Virus record (IMG/VR): IMGVR_UViG_3300042897_000994
Coordinates: 96,938 to 160,937 of that record
Source: a virus
Length of the DNA: 64,000 nt
Direction: 5' to 3' (one strand)
The notes under the pieces are model-generated. The model was not told the origin of the DNA, made no database searches, and worked only from the letters and a program-made list of their open reading frames with translations. A program made the position numbers and the translations under genes. Positions 32,609 to 41,698 of this stretch are shown one piece after another; position 1 is the first letter of the stretch; each line of letters opens with the position of its first letter.

Positions 32609-33262
32609 ATGTGTAGATCATTTAATAAAAAATACTTAAGTTTTGAGTATTTTAATCTAGGAAAGTATGGAATTAGCCCCTTTGAATTAGGAATAGAATC
32701 CGAAATAATTCATCATAAAAACAAAGCTACCCTTGGTGCGTATGAGTGGCTACTAGACCTATATGGGGTACCTACTTCTTTATTTGAGATTGGAACTAAA
32801 AACGGCGGTAGCATGGTGCTTTGGGATTTAATCTTAAACTCATTCGAGTTTAATACTAAGATTGTTGGAATTGATATTAATATTGAACAACTATCGGAAT
32901 GCGCAAAAGATTATATGAAAGAGAGAGGAATATCTGTTTATAATTGTGATAGTGGTAAGGTTATTGAGTTAGAGAAAATAATAGAAGATTCTCTAGAAAA
33001 TTCTATTGATATGTTAATAGATGATGGCGCTCATACAATCGACACTATAATTCCTAATTTCAAGCATTTATGGCCTTTTATAAAAAATAATGGTGTTTAT
33101 GTGATAGAAGATTGGTCTGCTTTACACCCAGATCATAGATTACTATTGTTCAATGAATTATTCAATTATTTAATAGGATCGTGGACTGAGTCCGACACTA
33201 CTAGTGAATATCCTTTTGTTATACATTTTCATAGAAATATCATAGCTATACAAAAAAAGTAA
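32609..33262 (+). CDS. Class I methyltransferase, cephalosporin-hydroxylase-like
   Basis: 217 residues. SLFEIGTKNGGSMVLWDL, IVGIDINIEQL, DMLIDDGAHTIDTIIPNF and VYVIEDWSALH are the conserved steps of this methyltransferase/hydroxylase group that decorates sugars. AATATATAAA lies 11 bases before the start, one base from the GATAWATAAA box. Substrate unknown. Confidence 0.65.
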   Translation: MCRSFNKKYLSFEYFNLGKYGISPFELGIESEIIHHKNKATLGAYEWLLDLYGVPTSLFEIGTKNGGSMVLWDLILNSFEFNTKIVGIDINIEQLSECAKDYMKERGISVYNCDSGKVIELEKIIEDSLENSIDMLIDDGAHTIDTIIPNFKHLWPFIKNNGVYVIEDWSALHPDHRLLLFNELFNYLIGSWTESDTTSEYPFVIHFHRNIIAIQKK

Positions 33263-33271
33263 AATTTTTAA

Positions 33272-34306
33272 ATGGAAACTGTAATTATAACCGGATCCTG
33301 TGGATTAATCGGAAGTGAAGCTGTTAAATTCTTTCACAGCCACGGATTTAAGATAATAGGAATAGACGATGATTCAAGATCTAAATTTTTTGGAAAAGAA
33401 GCAAGTACAAACGGAATGCTTTCTCAATTAAAAGACCTTGAAAATTATCAGCATCTTTCAATTAATATTTCATCGTATCAAGACTTAGAAAATAATTTAT
33501 TAGGTATTAAAGATCTAAAGATGATTATTCATACGGCTGCTCAACCTTCTCATGACTGGGCAGCAACAAATCCATTTGAAGATTTTAATACAAATGCATT
33601 AGGAACGTTAAATATGTTGGAGATAACTAGAAATTACTTTCCTGATGCAGTTTTTATTTTTACTTCTACTAATAAAGTTTATGGAGATTTACCAAATAAC
33701 ATAACGGAATATACAGAGTCTGATTCTAGATTTAATCCAACTAATCTTGAATTTCTTACTAGTGGTATAGACGAAAATCTATCAATAGATCAATGTAAAC
33801 ATTCTCTATTCGGGGTATCAAAAGCTTATGGCGATCTAATAACTCAAGAATACGGAAAATATTTTGGATTAAAAACCGGTACTTTTAGAGGAGGGTGTTT
33901 AACTGGCCAAAATCATTCGGGGGTTAAGGCACACGGATTTCTCTCTTATTTAGTAAAATGCGCAATGACAGGGGAGAAATATTATATTAACGGATATAAA
34001 GGTAAGCAAGTAAGAGACAATATTCATTCTAGCGATGTTGTTTCTGCCTTTTATGAGTTTTACAAAAATCCTAAACCTGGGGAGGTTTATAATATAGGTG
34101 GAGGAAATCTTTCAAATTGCTCAATACTAGAAGCTATTGAATTAATTTACGAAATTTCAGGTAAAAGAGTAGACTATGAATTGCTCGAAACGCCAAGAGA
34201 AGGAGACCACATTTGGTACATTAGTGATATGACAAAATTTAGAAATCATTATCCAAATTGGATCCAAAAATACGATTTAATAAAAATAATAAAAGAAATG
34301 ATATGA
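33272..34306 (+). CDS. NAD-dependent sugar epimerase, CDP-paratose 2-epimerase-like
   Basis: 344 residues. Extended SDR fold: ITGSCGLIGSEAVKFF, HTAAQPSHDWAATNPFEDF, FTSTNKVYGDLPN, a SLFGVSKAYGDLI (Tyr-x-x-x-Lys region) and FRGGCLTGQNHSG, then RDNIHSSDVV. HTAAQPSHDWAA and STNKVYGD are typical of CDP-paratose 2-epimerase (RfbE/TyvE). It may make a dideoxy or related sugar, but no CDP-dideoxyhexose synthesis genes are visible, so the true substrate is uncertain. Confidence 0.8.
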   Translation: METVIITGSCGLIGSEAVKFFHSHGFKIIGIDDDSRSKFFGKEASTNGMLSQLKDLENYQHLSINISSYQDLENNLLGIKDLKMIIHTAAQPSHDWAATNPFEDFNTNALGTLNMLEITRNYFPDAVFIFTSTNKVYGDLPNNITEYTESDSRFNPTNLEFLTSGIDENLSIDQCKHSLFGVSKAYGDLITQEYGKYFGLKTGTFRGGCLTGQNHSGVKAHGFLSYLVKCAMTGEKYYINGYKGKQVRDNIHSSDVVSAFYEFYKNPKPGEVYNIGGGNLSNCSILEAIELIYEISGKRVDYELLETPREGDHIWYISDMTKFRNHYPNWIQKYDLIKIIKEMI

Positions 34307-34932
34307 TTAGTATAGTTTTTCCACACGCCATGAACTCCGAAAATGATGCAGTTCTTCAATTAAAATTAAAAATGTTGGAAGAAAATTCCACCTATCCGTA
34401 TGAAATATTAATGTTATCAAATACTGGCAGGCCCGATTTAGTTTATGAATCCTGGGATTGGATGATGCGGCGTGCTAAATATGATCTTATTTTATGGGAT
34501 AATTCAGATATAATATATGCCCCAAAATTTATGGATAATATCATTAAGCATAAAGACGATGCTGATTGGTTAGGACTAGAATTAGTTGAATGTGGAGCAA
34601 TTGGAGTAGCTGACACTAACATATGTAAAGATTTTGGAAGAACTGCCAGCTCGTTTGATAGGAGCAGCTTTGAAAAATGGGTAGAAGAATATTCAAGTAA
34701 TCGCTCATCAATTCGAAACGGTTTTTGCTGGTACTCTCCTTCTGTTTGGAAAAAATCGTGGTATATTAAAATGGGAGGATTTGATTTTACCAAGCCATTT
34801 CCTCACCCCAATGATTCAGAATTTAGAGATCGATGTATAGCTGCTGGATCAACATTCGCCGTTGTTAATTCTTTTGCATATCATTTTCAACGAGCTGGAG
34901 AAAATAGAGGAGAAAAACCGGAAAGAGAATGA
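34303..34932 (+). CDS. GT2-like glycosyltransferase
   Basis: 209 residues from ATG 34303 (ATGA overlap with the epimerase); an upstream in-frame TTG at 34258 is inside that gene. ISIVFPHAMNSENDAVLQLK, YPYEILMLSNTGRPD, YDLILWDNSDIIYAPKF, then KMGGFDFTKPFPHPNDSEF and a C-terminal His/Arg segment fit GT-A enzymes. Substrate unknown. A 123-base gap with a possible gene remnant follows. Confidence 0.65.
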   Translation: MISIVFPHAMNSENDAVLQLKLKMLEENSTYPYEILMLSNTGRPDLVYESWDWMMRRAKYDLILWDNSDIIYAPKFMDNIIKHKDDADWLGLELVECGAIGVADTNICKDFGRTASSFDRSSFEKWVEEYSSNRSSIRNGFCWYSPSVWKKSWYIKMGGFDFTKPFPHPNDSEFRDRCIAAGSTFAVVNSFAYHFQRAGENRGEKPERE

Positions 34933-34939
34933 TTTTTCG

Positions 34940-35038
34940 GTGAAGAAGCTCTTGTACATACCACTAGATTATCACATACACTCTGGTCCATTAATAAAAA
35001 GTTATTTGTCAAATGATAGTTTAGATTTGGACTACTAA
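34940..35038 (+). pseudogene. Possible remnant of a glycosyltransferase start
   Basis: A GTG-started 32-residue frame (VKKLLYIPLDYHIHSG ... LDLDY) that looks like a normal gene start (charged MKK-type opening, hydrophobic strand) but stops after 32 codons. It lies between two glycan genes where most neighbours touch. It is probably a decayed gene, though a real mini-protein cannot be excluded. Confidence 0.35.
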
Positions 35039-35055
35039 TCAATTAAAGAATTTTT

Positions 35056-35676
35056 ATGGAAGAGTCTAAAATATCAAATAACTTTTGGATAAGTAAGAAA
35101 GAATATCCAAATTATCCGTTTATCAAAGAAAGAAGAAAGTACGAATTAGACTTTCTACTGGAAAATATACCAAAAGATACCAACACTTTGTTGGATATTG
35201 GGTGCGGTGACGGATCAACAGTAATTCTCCTTAGAGAAACTACATACATAAAAGATTTTTATTGTTATGATATAGCAGAAGGTTTAATGAGTGGAAATTG
35301 GGGAGAAAGAGATTCTAAAATAATCAAAAAAACGGTAGATTTTAATATTGATCGAAGTCTTCCAGTCACTGATGTTACTATATCTATGAATATCTTTCCC
35401 TGTATTTTTGATGATGCTGTTTTAGATTCGATAATAGGAAATATTAAGTCTGATATTTTTTTAACCAGAATAACATGCGAGCATTCAGAAAGACTAACCA
35501 TAAATAAATATTCAGAAGATCTTTCCGATCACATTGCCTCGGTGTATCGAACTGTTGAAGAATATTTAGAAGTTCTTAAAAAATATTACCCCTATGTTGA
35601 ATATAGAAGATCTTTTCCGGACAAGATAGAAAGTAAGTATGGTACCAAGCAATATTTTTTTATTTGTAAAAGATGA
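35056..35676 (+). CDS. Class I SAM-dependent methyltransferase
   Basis: 206 residues. TLLDIGCGDGSTVILLRE is a textbook SAM-binding motif, with FYCYDIAEGLM as the second acidic strand. The C-terminal half (YRTVEEYLEVLKKYYPYVEYRR) is unassigned. It is coupled to the nucleotidyltransferase by ATGA and may methylate the alcohol or sugar moiety handled there. Confidence 0.75.
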   Translation: MEESKISNNFWISKKEYPNYPFIKERRKYELDFLLENIPKDTNTLLDIGCGDGSTVILLRETTYIKDFYCYDIAEGLMSGNWGERDSKIIKKTVDFNIDRSLPVTDVTISMNIFPCIFDDAVLDSIIGNIKSDIFLTRITCEHSERLTINKYSEDLSDHIASVYRTVEEYLEVLKKYYPYVEYRRSFPDKIESKYGTKQYFFICKR

Positions 35677-36074
35677 AAAGAGTTTATATTCCGGGAGTTT
35701 GGGATCTTTTTCATATCGGGCATTTGAATGTTCTAAGAGAGGCTAAAAAGTTAGGAGATTATCTCGTAGTAGGTGTATGTTCTGATGATATATGCATAAA
35801 TACTAAATGTAAGCCAATTATAAAGGAAGATTGGAGATTAGAAGTAATAGAAAATATTAAATTTGTTGATTATGCACTAGTATATAGAAACTTAGATTAT
35901 TTTCAGTATATTAAAGATCAAGAGATATCAATCTTTGCAGTCGGAGAAGAATTCGGATATCTAGAAGAACATCAAAGGGCTATCGCACTCTGTAAAGAAA
36001 ATAAGATTGAAATGGTTAAAATACCTAGATACCCTGGGATATCTTCTACTATAATAAAGGAAAAGATTTTATGA
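35673..36074 (+). CDS. Cytidylyltransferase-like nucleotidyltransferase (TagD-like)
   Basis: 133 residues. GVWDLFHIGHLNVLREAKK contains the HxGH site, GDYLVVGVCSDD the second motif, and PRYPGISSTIIKEKI the ISSTxI motif. The last stretch matches TagD/Pcyt2-type cytidylyltransferases more closely than the HldE adenylyltransferase domain. It would activate a phospho-alcohol or phospho-sugar (CDP-glycerol, CDP-ethanolamine or similar). A HAD protein and a TagF-like protein follow. Confidence 0.85.
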   Translation: MKRVYIPGVWDLFHIGHLNVLREAKKLGDYLVVGVCSDDICINTKCKPIIKEDWRLEVIENIKFVDYALVYRNLDYFQYIKDQEISIFAVGEEFGYLEEHQRAIALCKENKIEMVKIPRYPGISSTIIKEKIL

Positions 36075-36511
36075 ATATAGGAGCAGACTTTCATGACACA
36101 ATTTCGTACAATCCAGATTTTTTTAGGAATCTTTTTTCTTCTTGGAAATCAGGAAAGATCTATATAGTAACTGGAACTCCAGAAAAAAATAGATTAGAAA
36201 TTGAAAAAGAATTAGAAATAATGGGATTATGTGATCTTTATGATGAAATAATCTATGGATTTGAATATTCAAAAGAAAATATGGATCACAATCATTTTCT
36301 CAGAATGAGAGAACATAAATTAAATGCAGTAAAAGATAAAAAAATAGAAGTATATTTCGATGATAATCCGTATTATGTAGATTATTTGAGAAATGAAGGA
36401 ATAACAGTTTTTCAAACTATTCTTAGCGATAAATATATGCAAGAATTTGAGAAGAAAGATCCATTTTTTACTTCCAACCTACAAAGATTTCAATTCCAAT
36501 ATTTAAAATGA
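36071..36511 (+). CDS. HAD-like phosphatase
   Basis: 146 residues. GADFHDTIS at the N-terminus (nucleophile Asp and second Asp), KIYIVTGTPEKN (motif II Thr) and VYFDDNPYYVDYL (acidic motif IV) outline a small HAD phosphatase without a large cap. It probably dephosphorylates a precursor in the module with the cytidylyltransferase. Specificity unknown. Confidence 0.65.
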   Translation: MNIGADFHDTISYNPDFFRNLFSSWKSGKIYIVTGTPEKNRLEIEKELEIMGLCDLYDEIIYGFEYSKENMDHNHFLRMREHKLNAVKDKKIEVYFDDNPYYVDYLRNEGITVFQTILSDKYMQEFEKKDPFFTSNLQRFQFQYLK

Positions 36512-37410
36512 AAGAAAAAATTTATCTCTTCAAAGATGGAAGTTCATCCACTGATGTGTTTGATAATTTGTATCAAAAAATGAACAGGGAATTCAAATGC
36601 TTTAAACTTATAGACGATGATGAAGATATAAGCGATAAGATAAATTCACTTATAGGCGAACGGGTAGTTCTGATAACAACTGATCATTTTTCTACCGGAT
36701 TTACGATTGATAGAATTATTTCAATACTAAATCCTATTAAAAAATACTATAGTCTACATGATTTAGGTATACATACGAGGTCCGAAATTGAAATGCAAGA
36801 TTGGAACTTATTACTACCTACCATGAAATGGGATTATTTTTTTAAGGATCTACCAAACAAAAAAATTCCAATAGGATATCCAAAATATTATAAGTCTGAA
36901 GTCGAGGTTAAATATGAAACTATATTTTTTCCATCTTTGATCTACATTTATAAAGATAGAGACTACAGCAGTTTTTATAAAGATTACAAGTACATTTTTG
37001 ATAATAACATTCCGATTAAATTTCCTGCATATTCAGGTTCGTATGTTCTTATAGAAAAACTTAAAAGGGCTGGAATAAAAATGAATTTATTAGACACTGA
37101 ATCAAGTTCTTTCGATCTTCTTTTCAAATGTAATAATGCTATCACTAATTCAAATTCTTCTATTGCAGTAGAAGCTGTAATAGCAGGAGCTAACTCTATA
37201 AATATAGGCGGTGAATACGAACCCGCAGAATTTTACAAAGAATTTAAAATTAATATGGTTAATCCATATACTGCTGGATCTACAGATGGTGTAAATAACA
37301 TAAATTTTATGCTTGGGGATTATATAATCGATAGTAGAAATTCGCCTATGGAAGAATACGAATTCAAAATAGAAGAGTGTATTCATGAAATAACATCAGA
37401 TGAACTGTAA
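36508..37410 (+). CDS. GT-B/TagF-like transferase (CDP-alcohol glycerophosphotransferase-like)
   Basis: 300 residues. GT-B style architecture: RVVLITTDHFSTGFTIDRII, KKYYSLHDLGIHTRSE, IGYPKYY, then NNAITNSNSSIAVEAVIAGA and NSINIGGEYEPAEFY, the donor-site block seen in TagF/TagB CDP-glycerol transferases and UDP-GlcNAc 2-epimerases. Placed after a TagD-like enzyme, transfer of a CDP-activated alcohol is a reasonable inference. It lacks the basic helix pair of TagF. Confidence 0.5.
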   Translation: MKEKIYLFKDGSSSTDVFDNLYQKMNREFKCFKLIDDDEDISDKINSLIGERVVLITTDHFSTGFTIDRIISILNPIKKYYSLHDLGIHTRSEIEMQDWNLLLPTMKWDYFFKDLPNKKIPIGYPKYYKSEVEVKYETIFFPSLIYIYKDRDYSSFYKDYKYIFDNNIPIKFPAYSGSYVLIEKLKRAGIKMNLLDTESSSFDLLFKCNNAITNSNSSIAVEAVIAGANSINIGGEYEPAEFYKEFKINMVNPYTAGSTDGVNNINFMLGDYIIDSRNSPMEEYEFKIEECIHEITSDEL

Positions 37411-37993
37411 GAAATATGTAATTCATCTCGAAGAGAGAAAAGATAGGTACGAACTGATGAAAAAAGATCTATTCGTCCAATATCCAGAATGCAATATCTT
37501 TAATGCTCTGAAGGACCCTGAAGATGGCTGTAGAGCTTTATCTAAAGGATTTAGGAATCTATTTATGGAATCTTTGCGTACCGGAGAGGACATGATATTG
37601 ACTTTCGAGGATGATGTAAAATTTACTTCACCCCAAAGTAGAAAAAGATTCGAAGAAGTTTATCAGACTCTCCCTGACGACTGGGACATATTCTTAGGTG
37701 GGATTTATATCTGGGACAAACCTCAAATTATAAATGATTCTCTAGCTAAATGTAGGGACTTTTCAGGTTTACACATGGCCTTATGGAGAAATACAGCATT
37801 TCAGAAGATGTTAGAACATCAACCAGAGAATGGCATAAAGCCAGCAGACATTGATAGATTTATAAGTAGAACAGATTTAAACGTCTACATCTGCTATCCG
37901 ATGGTAGCTGTTCAATATCAAACTGATTCTAATATTGCTAAAGTCGCCAGAGATCTTGATTCTATTCTAGGCGATAAAAAGCTTTTCTCCTGA
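37400..37993 (+). CDS. Glycosyltransferase family 25 (LPS-type)
   Basis: 197 residues. KKYVIHLEERKDRYELMKK, MILTFEDDVKFTSP (acidic site) and GGIYIWDKPQI ... SGLHMALWRN are GT25 hallmarks, the family of LPS beta-1,4-galactosyltransferases and collagen galactosyltransferases. The collagen-type link is curious given the collagen-like fibres here. It is the last gene of the first glycan locus. Confidence 0.8.
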   Translation: MNCKKYVIHLEERKDRYELMKKDLFVQYPECNIFNALKDPEDGCRALSKGFRNLFMESLRTGEDMILTFEDDVKFTSPQSRKRFEEVYQTLPDDWDIFLGGIYIWDKPQIINDSLAKCRDFSGLHMALWRNTAFQKMLEHQPENGIKPADIDRFISRTDLNVYICYPMVAVQYQTDSNIAKVARDLDSILGDKKLFS

Positions 37994-38013
37994 AACTAAA
38001 TCACACGTCTTCA

Positions 38014-38019
38014 TATAAT
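38014..38019 (+). promoter_or_regulatory. TATAAT box 4 nt before the Clp ATPase
   Basis: TATAAT, four bases, ATG 38024, in a 30-base gap between unrelated genes. It matches the TATAAN-N4/5-ATG layout. Confidence 0.4.
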
Positions 38020-38023
38020 CTAT

Positions 38024-40036
38024 ATGAGTTTTGGAGACGTATACGATGATTCTGAGGATCAGCCAAGAGAAAGGAAGAAGGAAAGAACTAAAACACCAGT
38101 TCTTAATTCCTTCGGGAGAGATTTAACTAAGCTTGCGAAAGAAGGTAAGCTCGACCCCATTATAGGGAGAGAAAGAGAAATAGAAAGAATTACCCAAATT
38201 CTAGGAAGGAGAAAAAAGAACAACCCAGTTCTGATTGGAGAATCAGGTACCGGAAAAACTGCAATCGTTGAGGGTTTGGCAAATAGAATTGTTGAAGGAA
38301 ATGTTCCATTAAGTCTTCAAGAAAAGCAGATCTATATGTTAGATATGACTTCGATGGTGGCTGGCACGAAATATAGAGGTCAGTTTGAAGAACGGATTAA
38401 AGCTGTAGTTGAAGAGCTTTTACAGAATCCGCATATCATTATTTTCTTGGATGAGATTCATACAATGGTAGGAGCGGGAAATTCTTCTGGATCTCTAGAT
38501 GCAGCGAATATTTTAAAACCTGCTCTGGCTAGAGGTGAAATTCAGTGTATCGGAGCAACTACTTTCGATGAATATAGAAAATCAATTGAAAGTGATTCTG
38601 CACTCGAAAGAAGATTTCAAAAGGTAGTAGTAGAAGCTCCATCAGTTTCAGAGACCATTGAAATTATCAAGAATATTAGAAACAAATATGAAGATCATCA
38701 CTTTGTAACATATTCTGATGTAATTATTGAGAAGAGCGTAATTTTAAGCGAAAGATACATCACAGATAGACAATTACCCGATAAAGCTATTGATATTATT
38801 GATGAAGTAGGATCTAGAGTTTATCTAAAGAAGAACAATCTCCCAGCTGAAATTTTGGAAATGGAAACAGATTTAAAAATCGTAGAGTCTAAAAAAATGG
38901 AGAGTGTCCAGAGACAGCAATATGAAAAAGCTGCTCAGCTCAGAGATGAAGTTAAAAATCTAAAGCATGCGATCGAAGATCAAAAAGCAGCATGGAAAGA
39001 CAGGACTCGAAAAAATAAAACCCCAGTAACTGAAAGAGATATCTATGAAGTCATTTCGCATATGACAGGAATTCCGGTAAATGAAATGGGTGAAGATGAA
39101 GCAAGAAGACTACTAGGTCTTACAGAATTTCTGAAATCGCGAGTGATAGGGCAAGATGAAGCAGTAGAAAAAATAGCAGTTACGATTCAAAGAAATAAAA
39201 TAGGCCTGGGTAAGAATAGTCGACCAATTGGAAATTTTATTTTTACTGGAAGTACTGGAGTCGGAAAAACAGAGTTAGCAAAAGCCGTTGCTCGATATAT
39301 GTTTCACGGGGATGATTCGCTGATCAGAGTTGATATGAGTGAATATATGGAAAAGCACTCCATCTCTAAACTTATTGGAGCTCCTCCGGGCTATGTTGGA
39401 TATGATGAAGCTGGAGTGCTTACCGAAAAAGTAAGAAAAAAGCCATACTCAGTAATTCTTTTTGATGAGATTGAAAAAGCACACCCTGATATCTTTAATA
39501 TTCTTCTTCAAGTTCTAGATGAAGGTTTCTTGACAGATAATCATAATAGAAAGATTAACTTTAGAAACACTCTGATCATTATGACTTCAAATCTTGGAGC
39601 TCGAATGGCTTCAGAATCAAAAAATCTTGGCTTCGGATCATCTTCACAACCTGACGATACAAAGAAAAAAGAGATTATGGATAAAGCAATTGAAAAATTC
39701 TTTTCTCCTGAATTTATTAATCGATTAGATGAAGTTATCTATTTCAATACTCTTACAAAAGAAGATATGAGAAAAATTCTTGAAATTCATCTTGTAGATT
39801 TAAAGTCTAGAGTTGAAGAGATTGGATATAAGATTCAACTTACAGATAAAGCAAAAGATCTTATTGTTGAAAGAGGAACAAACGAAAAATTCGGAGCCCG
39901 TATCCTGGGAAGAACTCTACAAAAAATAGTAGAAGATAAGCTCTCAGAAGTTATTCTGAAAGAGAATCCAGAAAAAGGAAAGACTCTTAAAATTGATGAA
40001 AAGAACGAAGAAATCATAGTTACTTTTAAAAAATGA
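38024..40036 (+). CDS. Clp ATPase (ClpA/ClpC-like, two AAA+ domains)
   Basis: 670 residues. First AAA+: Walker A GESGTGKT (72-79), Walker B IIFLDEIHTMVGAG. Then a middle linker with a coiled coil, and a second AAA+: GSTGVGKT and VILFDEIEKAHPDIFN, with ALERRFQKVVV arginine fingers. After TSNLGARMASESK comes LGFG, in the place of the ClpP-binding loop (I/L/V-G-F/L). The N-terminal adaptor domain of ClpA/ClpC is missing, so substrates may be delivered differently. A ClpP homologue lies 1.6 kb downstream. Confidence 0.93.
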   Translation: MSFGDVYDDSEDQPRERKKERTKTPVLNSFGRDLTKLAKEGKLDPIIGREREIERITQILGRRKKNNPVLIGESGTGKTAIVEGLANRIVEGNVPLSLQEKQIYMLDMTSMVAGTKYRGQFEERIKAVVEELLQNPHIIIFLDEIHTMVGAGNSSGSLDAANILKPALARGEIQCIGATTFDEYRKSIESDSALERRFQKVVVEAPSVSETIEIIKNIRNKYEDHHFVTYSDVIIEKSVILSERYITDRQLPDKAIDIIDEVGSRVYLKKNNLPAEILEMETDLKIVESKKMESVQRQQYEKAAQLRDEVKNLKHAIEDQKAAWKDRTRKNKTPVTERDIYEVISHMTGIPVNEMGEDEARRLLGLTEFLKSRVIGQDEAVEKIAVTIQRNKIGLGKNSRPIGNFIFTGSTGVGKTELAKAVARYMFHGDDSLIRVDMSEYMEKHSISKLIGAPPGYVGYDEAGVLTEKVRKKPYSVILFDEIEKAHPDIFNILLQVLDEGFLTDNHNRKINFRNTLIIMTSNLGARMASESKNLGFGSSSQPDDTKKKEIMDKAIEKFFSPEFINRLDEVIYFNTLTKEDMRKILEIHLVDLKSRVEEIGYKIQLTDKAKDLIVERGTNEKFGARILGRTLQKIVEDKLSEVILKENPEKGKTLKIDEKNEEIIVTFKK

Positions 40037-40596
40037 TCAACTTGTATTGGAAAATCTACAGATGGTTTAAGTGGGAAGGTAAATATCTTCACCGCGATAT
40101 TGCAAAAGGATTTAAAAATCTTTGGAGATGGTTTCCTATTGTCTGGAAAGACCGTGATTGTGATAATCACTTTATATTTGAACCACTAAAGTTCAAGATT
40201 AAAAACACTGCAGACTATTTCGAAAAAAATCAAAGATTTGTAGGATGGGAAAGAGAAGTATTCTATATGCGAATCTGCGTTAAACTGATTGAACGTATCC
40301 AAGAAGAATACTATCAAGGTGAATATTTCGACTATTATGAATTTGAAAGCAGATTTGAAAAGATTGAAAATAGCGATTTAACAGAATGGAAATCTGAAAC
40401 TACAAGGGATGAATTAGAAATCTTTATTGCAAAATATCCGCACGCTAAAAGAGTTGTGATGAAAGACTTTACTTTAGAAAATTACAGATCTAGCAATCAG
40501 GGTCTAGGGTTAGCGATTGGTATTGTGAGACATAGGAAAGCGAAAAACTTACTGTTTAGAATTTTACATGAAAGAATAGAATACTGGTGGGACTAG
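40033..40596 (+). CDS. Hypothetical phage protein
   Basis: 187 residues, rich in Trp/Tyr/Phe at the N-terminus (LYWKIYRWFKWEGKYLHRD, LWRWFPIVWKDRDCDN), then helical (YMRICVKLIERIQEEYYQG). Such Trp-rich proteins recur in large T4-like phages; the function is unknown. It overlaps the Clp ATPase by 4 bases. Confidence 0.65.
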   Translation: MINLYWKIYRWFKWEGKYLHRDIAKGFKNLWRWFPIVWKDRDCDNHFIFEPLKFKIKNTADYFEKNQRFVGWEREVFYMRICVKLIERIQEEYYQGEYFDYYEFESRFEKIENSDLTEWKSETTRDELEIFIAKYPHAKRVVMKDFTLENYRSSNQGLGLAIGIVRHRKAKNLLFRILHERIEYWWD

Positions 40597-40606
40597 TTGT
40601 TGGTGA

Positions 40607-40616
40607 GATATATAAA
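40607..40616 (+). promoter_or_regulatory. Late-promoter-like box GATATATAAA
   Basis: Exact GATAWATAAA match 12 bases before ATG 40629 of a secreted nuclease. Confidence 0.45.
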
Positions 40617-40628
40617 ATAAATTCCAAA

Positions 40629-41213
40629 ATGAAAAAACTAACATTCATATTACTCGCACTCCTTTTATTTTCAAGTGCAACCCCTCCAAAACTTAGAGAC
40701 AACGTTATTGTAAAGACTAATATGTTTACGATTGTATATTCAGAAGTTCTTGAACAGCCAAAGAAAGTTGAATATACGGTGCAATGTACAGAATCTAAAT
40801 TTTCAAGAGAAGGGTTAGATTTTTTTAATTGTGACAGTATCAAAACATCTGACAATGCAGATTACGCAAATAATGAATATGACAAAGGCCACATGGCACC
40901 TGCTGCAGATTTTGCATGTGATAAAGACAAACTAAAAAATACTTTTACATATCTGAATTGCGCACTCCAACAAGAAAATTTAAACCGTGGTGTTTGGAGA
41001 TTTTTAGAAACCTACGAAAGAACTCTTGCTAAAGCCGGAACTGTAAAAGTGATAATTGATGTTCATTATAGTTCAAATTCAAAAGTATTACCCACAGGCG
41101 CAACAATCCCAGACGGATTTACAAAAACGATTATAACCGGAAATAAAACTGAAAAGTTTTATTTCCCGAATATTAAGCCTACAAAAAAATCTTATACCGA
41201 ATATAAGCTTTAA
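40629..41213 (+). CDS. Secreted DNA/RNA non-specific endonuclease
   Basis: 194 residues from ATG 40629; the upstream in-frame TTG would bury the signal peptide. Signal peptide KKLTFILLALLLFSSAT, then the beta-beta-alpha-metal nuclease core: YDKGHMAPAADF (DRGH-type motif, His88) and CALQQENLNRGVWRFLE (metal-binding Asn). It resembles Serratia/NucA-family nucleases and should act in the periplasm or outside the cell. It may digest extracellular DNA or incoming competitors. A late-type box lies just upstream. Confidence 0.88.
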   Translation: MKKLTFILLALLLFSSATPPKLRDNVIVKTNMFTIVYSEVLEQPKKVEYTVQCTESKFSREGLDFFNCDSIKTSDNADYANNEYDKGHMAPAADFACDKDKLKNTFTYLNCALQQENLNRGVWRFLETYERTLAKAGTVKVIIDVHYSSNSKVLPTGATIPDGFTKTIITGNKTEKFYFPNIKPTKKSYTEYKL

Positions 41214-41236
41214 GAAAACTTATCTGAGTTTCTAAC

Positions 41237-41242
41237 TATAAT
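41237..41242 (+). promoter_or_regulatory. TATAAT box 4 nt before a small membrane gene
   Basis: TATAAT, four bases, ATG 41247, in a 33-base gap. It matches the TATAAN-N4/5-ATG layout. Confidence 0.4.
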
Positions 41243-41246
41243 ATTT

Positions 41247-41468
41247 ATGAACGAGAAACAAAGCGGTGGAGGGCAGACTCTACTTTTTATCGGGGTATTC
41301 GCACTGATTCAACTTTTATTTTTATCTCTATTTATGTTATATTCAGCTCATGAGAAGTCTTTTTCTCTATGGTGGGATATCATCGAGAGCGTGACAGTTC
41401 CTCTCGTTCTTTCTAGTATTATTTCAATTCCATTTTCAGCAGTACTCGTTAAGAAGCTAGAAAAATGA
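41247..41468 (+). CDS. Small two-helix membrane protein
   Basis: 73 residues with two transmembrane helices (LLFIGVFALIQLLFLSLFML and VTVPLVLSSIISIPFSAVLV) and a basic end. Function unknown. It overlaps the next gene by ATGA. Confidence 0.6.
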   Translation: MNEKQSGGGQTLLFIGVFALIQLLFLSLFMLYSAHEKSFSLWWDIIESVTVPLVLSSIISIPFSAVLVKKLEK

Positions 41469-41698
41469 AACCCGAATTAGACGAGTTTCACTATCATGAG
41501 ATGTTAGATCGCATCCACATGATTACTTCTATTATTGACGATCATTTACACCAGCACCCTGTAGGAAAACTTGAACCTAAAGTTAAAGATTTAATAGAAA
41601 TCGCTCAGGAGAATTTATTAGAAGCATATCAGCTAGTCGGAAATATATCATACGAAAAATTTGATGGAATTGATACAAGATCAAAAAAAGAAAAATAG
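41465..41698 (+). CDS. Small hypothetical protein
   Basis: 77 residues, helical, opening MKPELDEFHYHEMLDRIHM and continuing with ELEPKVKDLIEIAQENLLEAY-like helices. No family recognised. Its last 35 bases overlap the ClpP gene. Confidence 0.6.
   Translation: MKPELDEFHYHEMLDRIHMITSIIDDHLHQHPVGKLEPKVKDLIEIAQENLLEAYQLVGNISYEKFDGIDTRSKKEK

Noticed and set aside
35673-36511. Complete ADP-heptose pathway in this cluster
   Set aside because: The nucleotidyltransferase matches TagD-like ends better than HldE, and no GmhA or HldD homologue is seen; only the kinase at 46018 is heptose-like.
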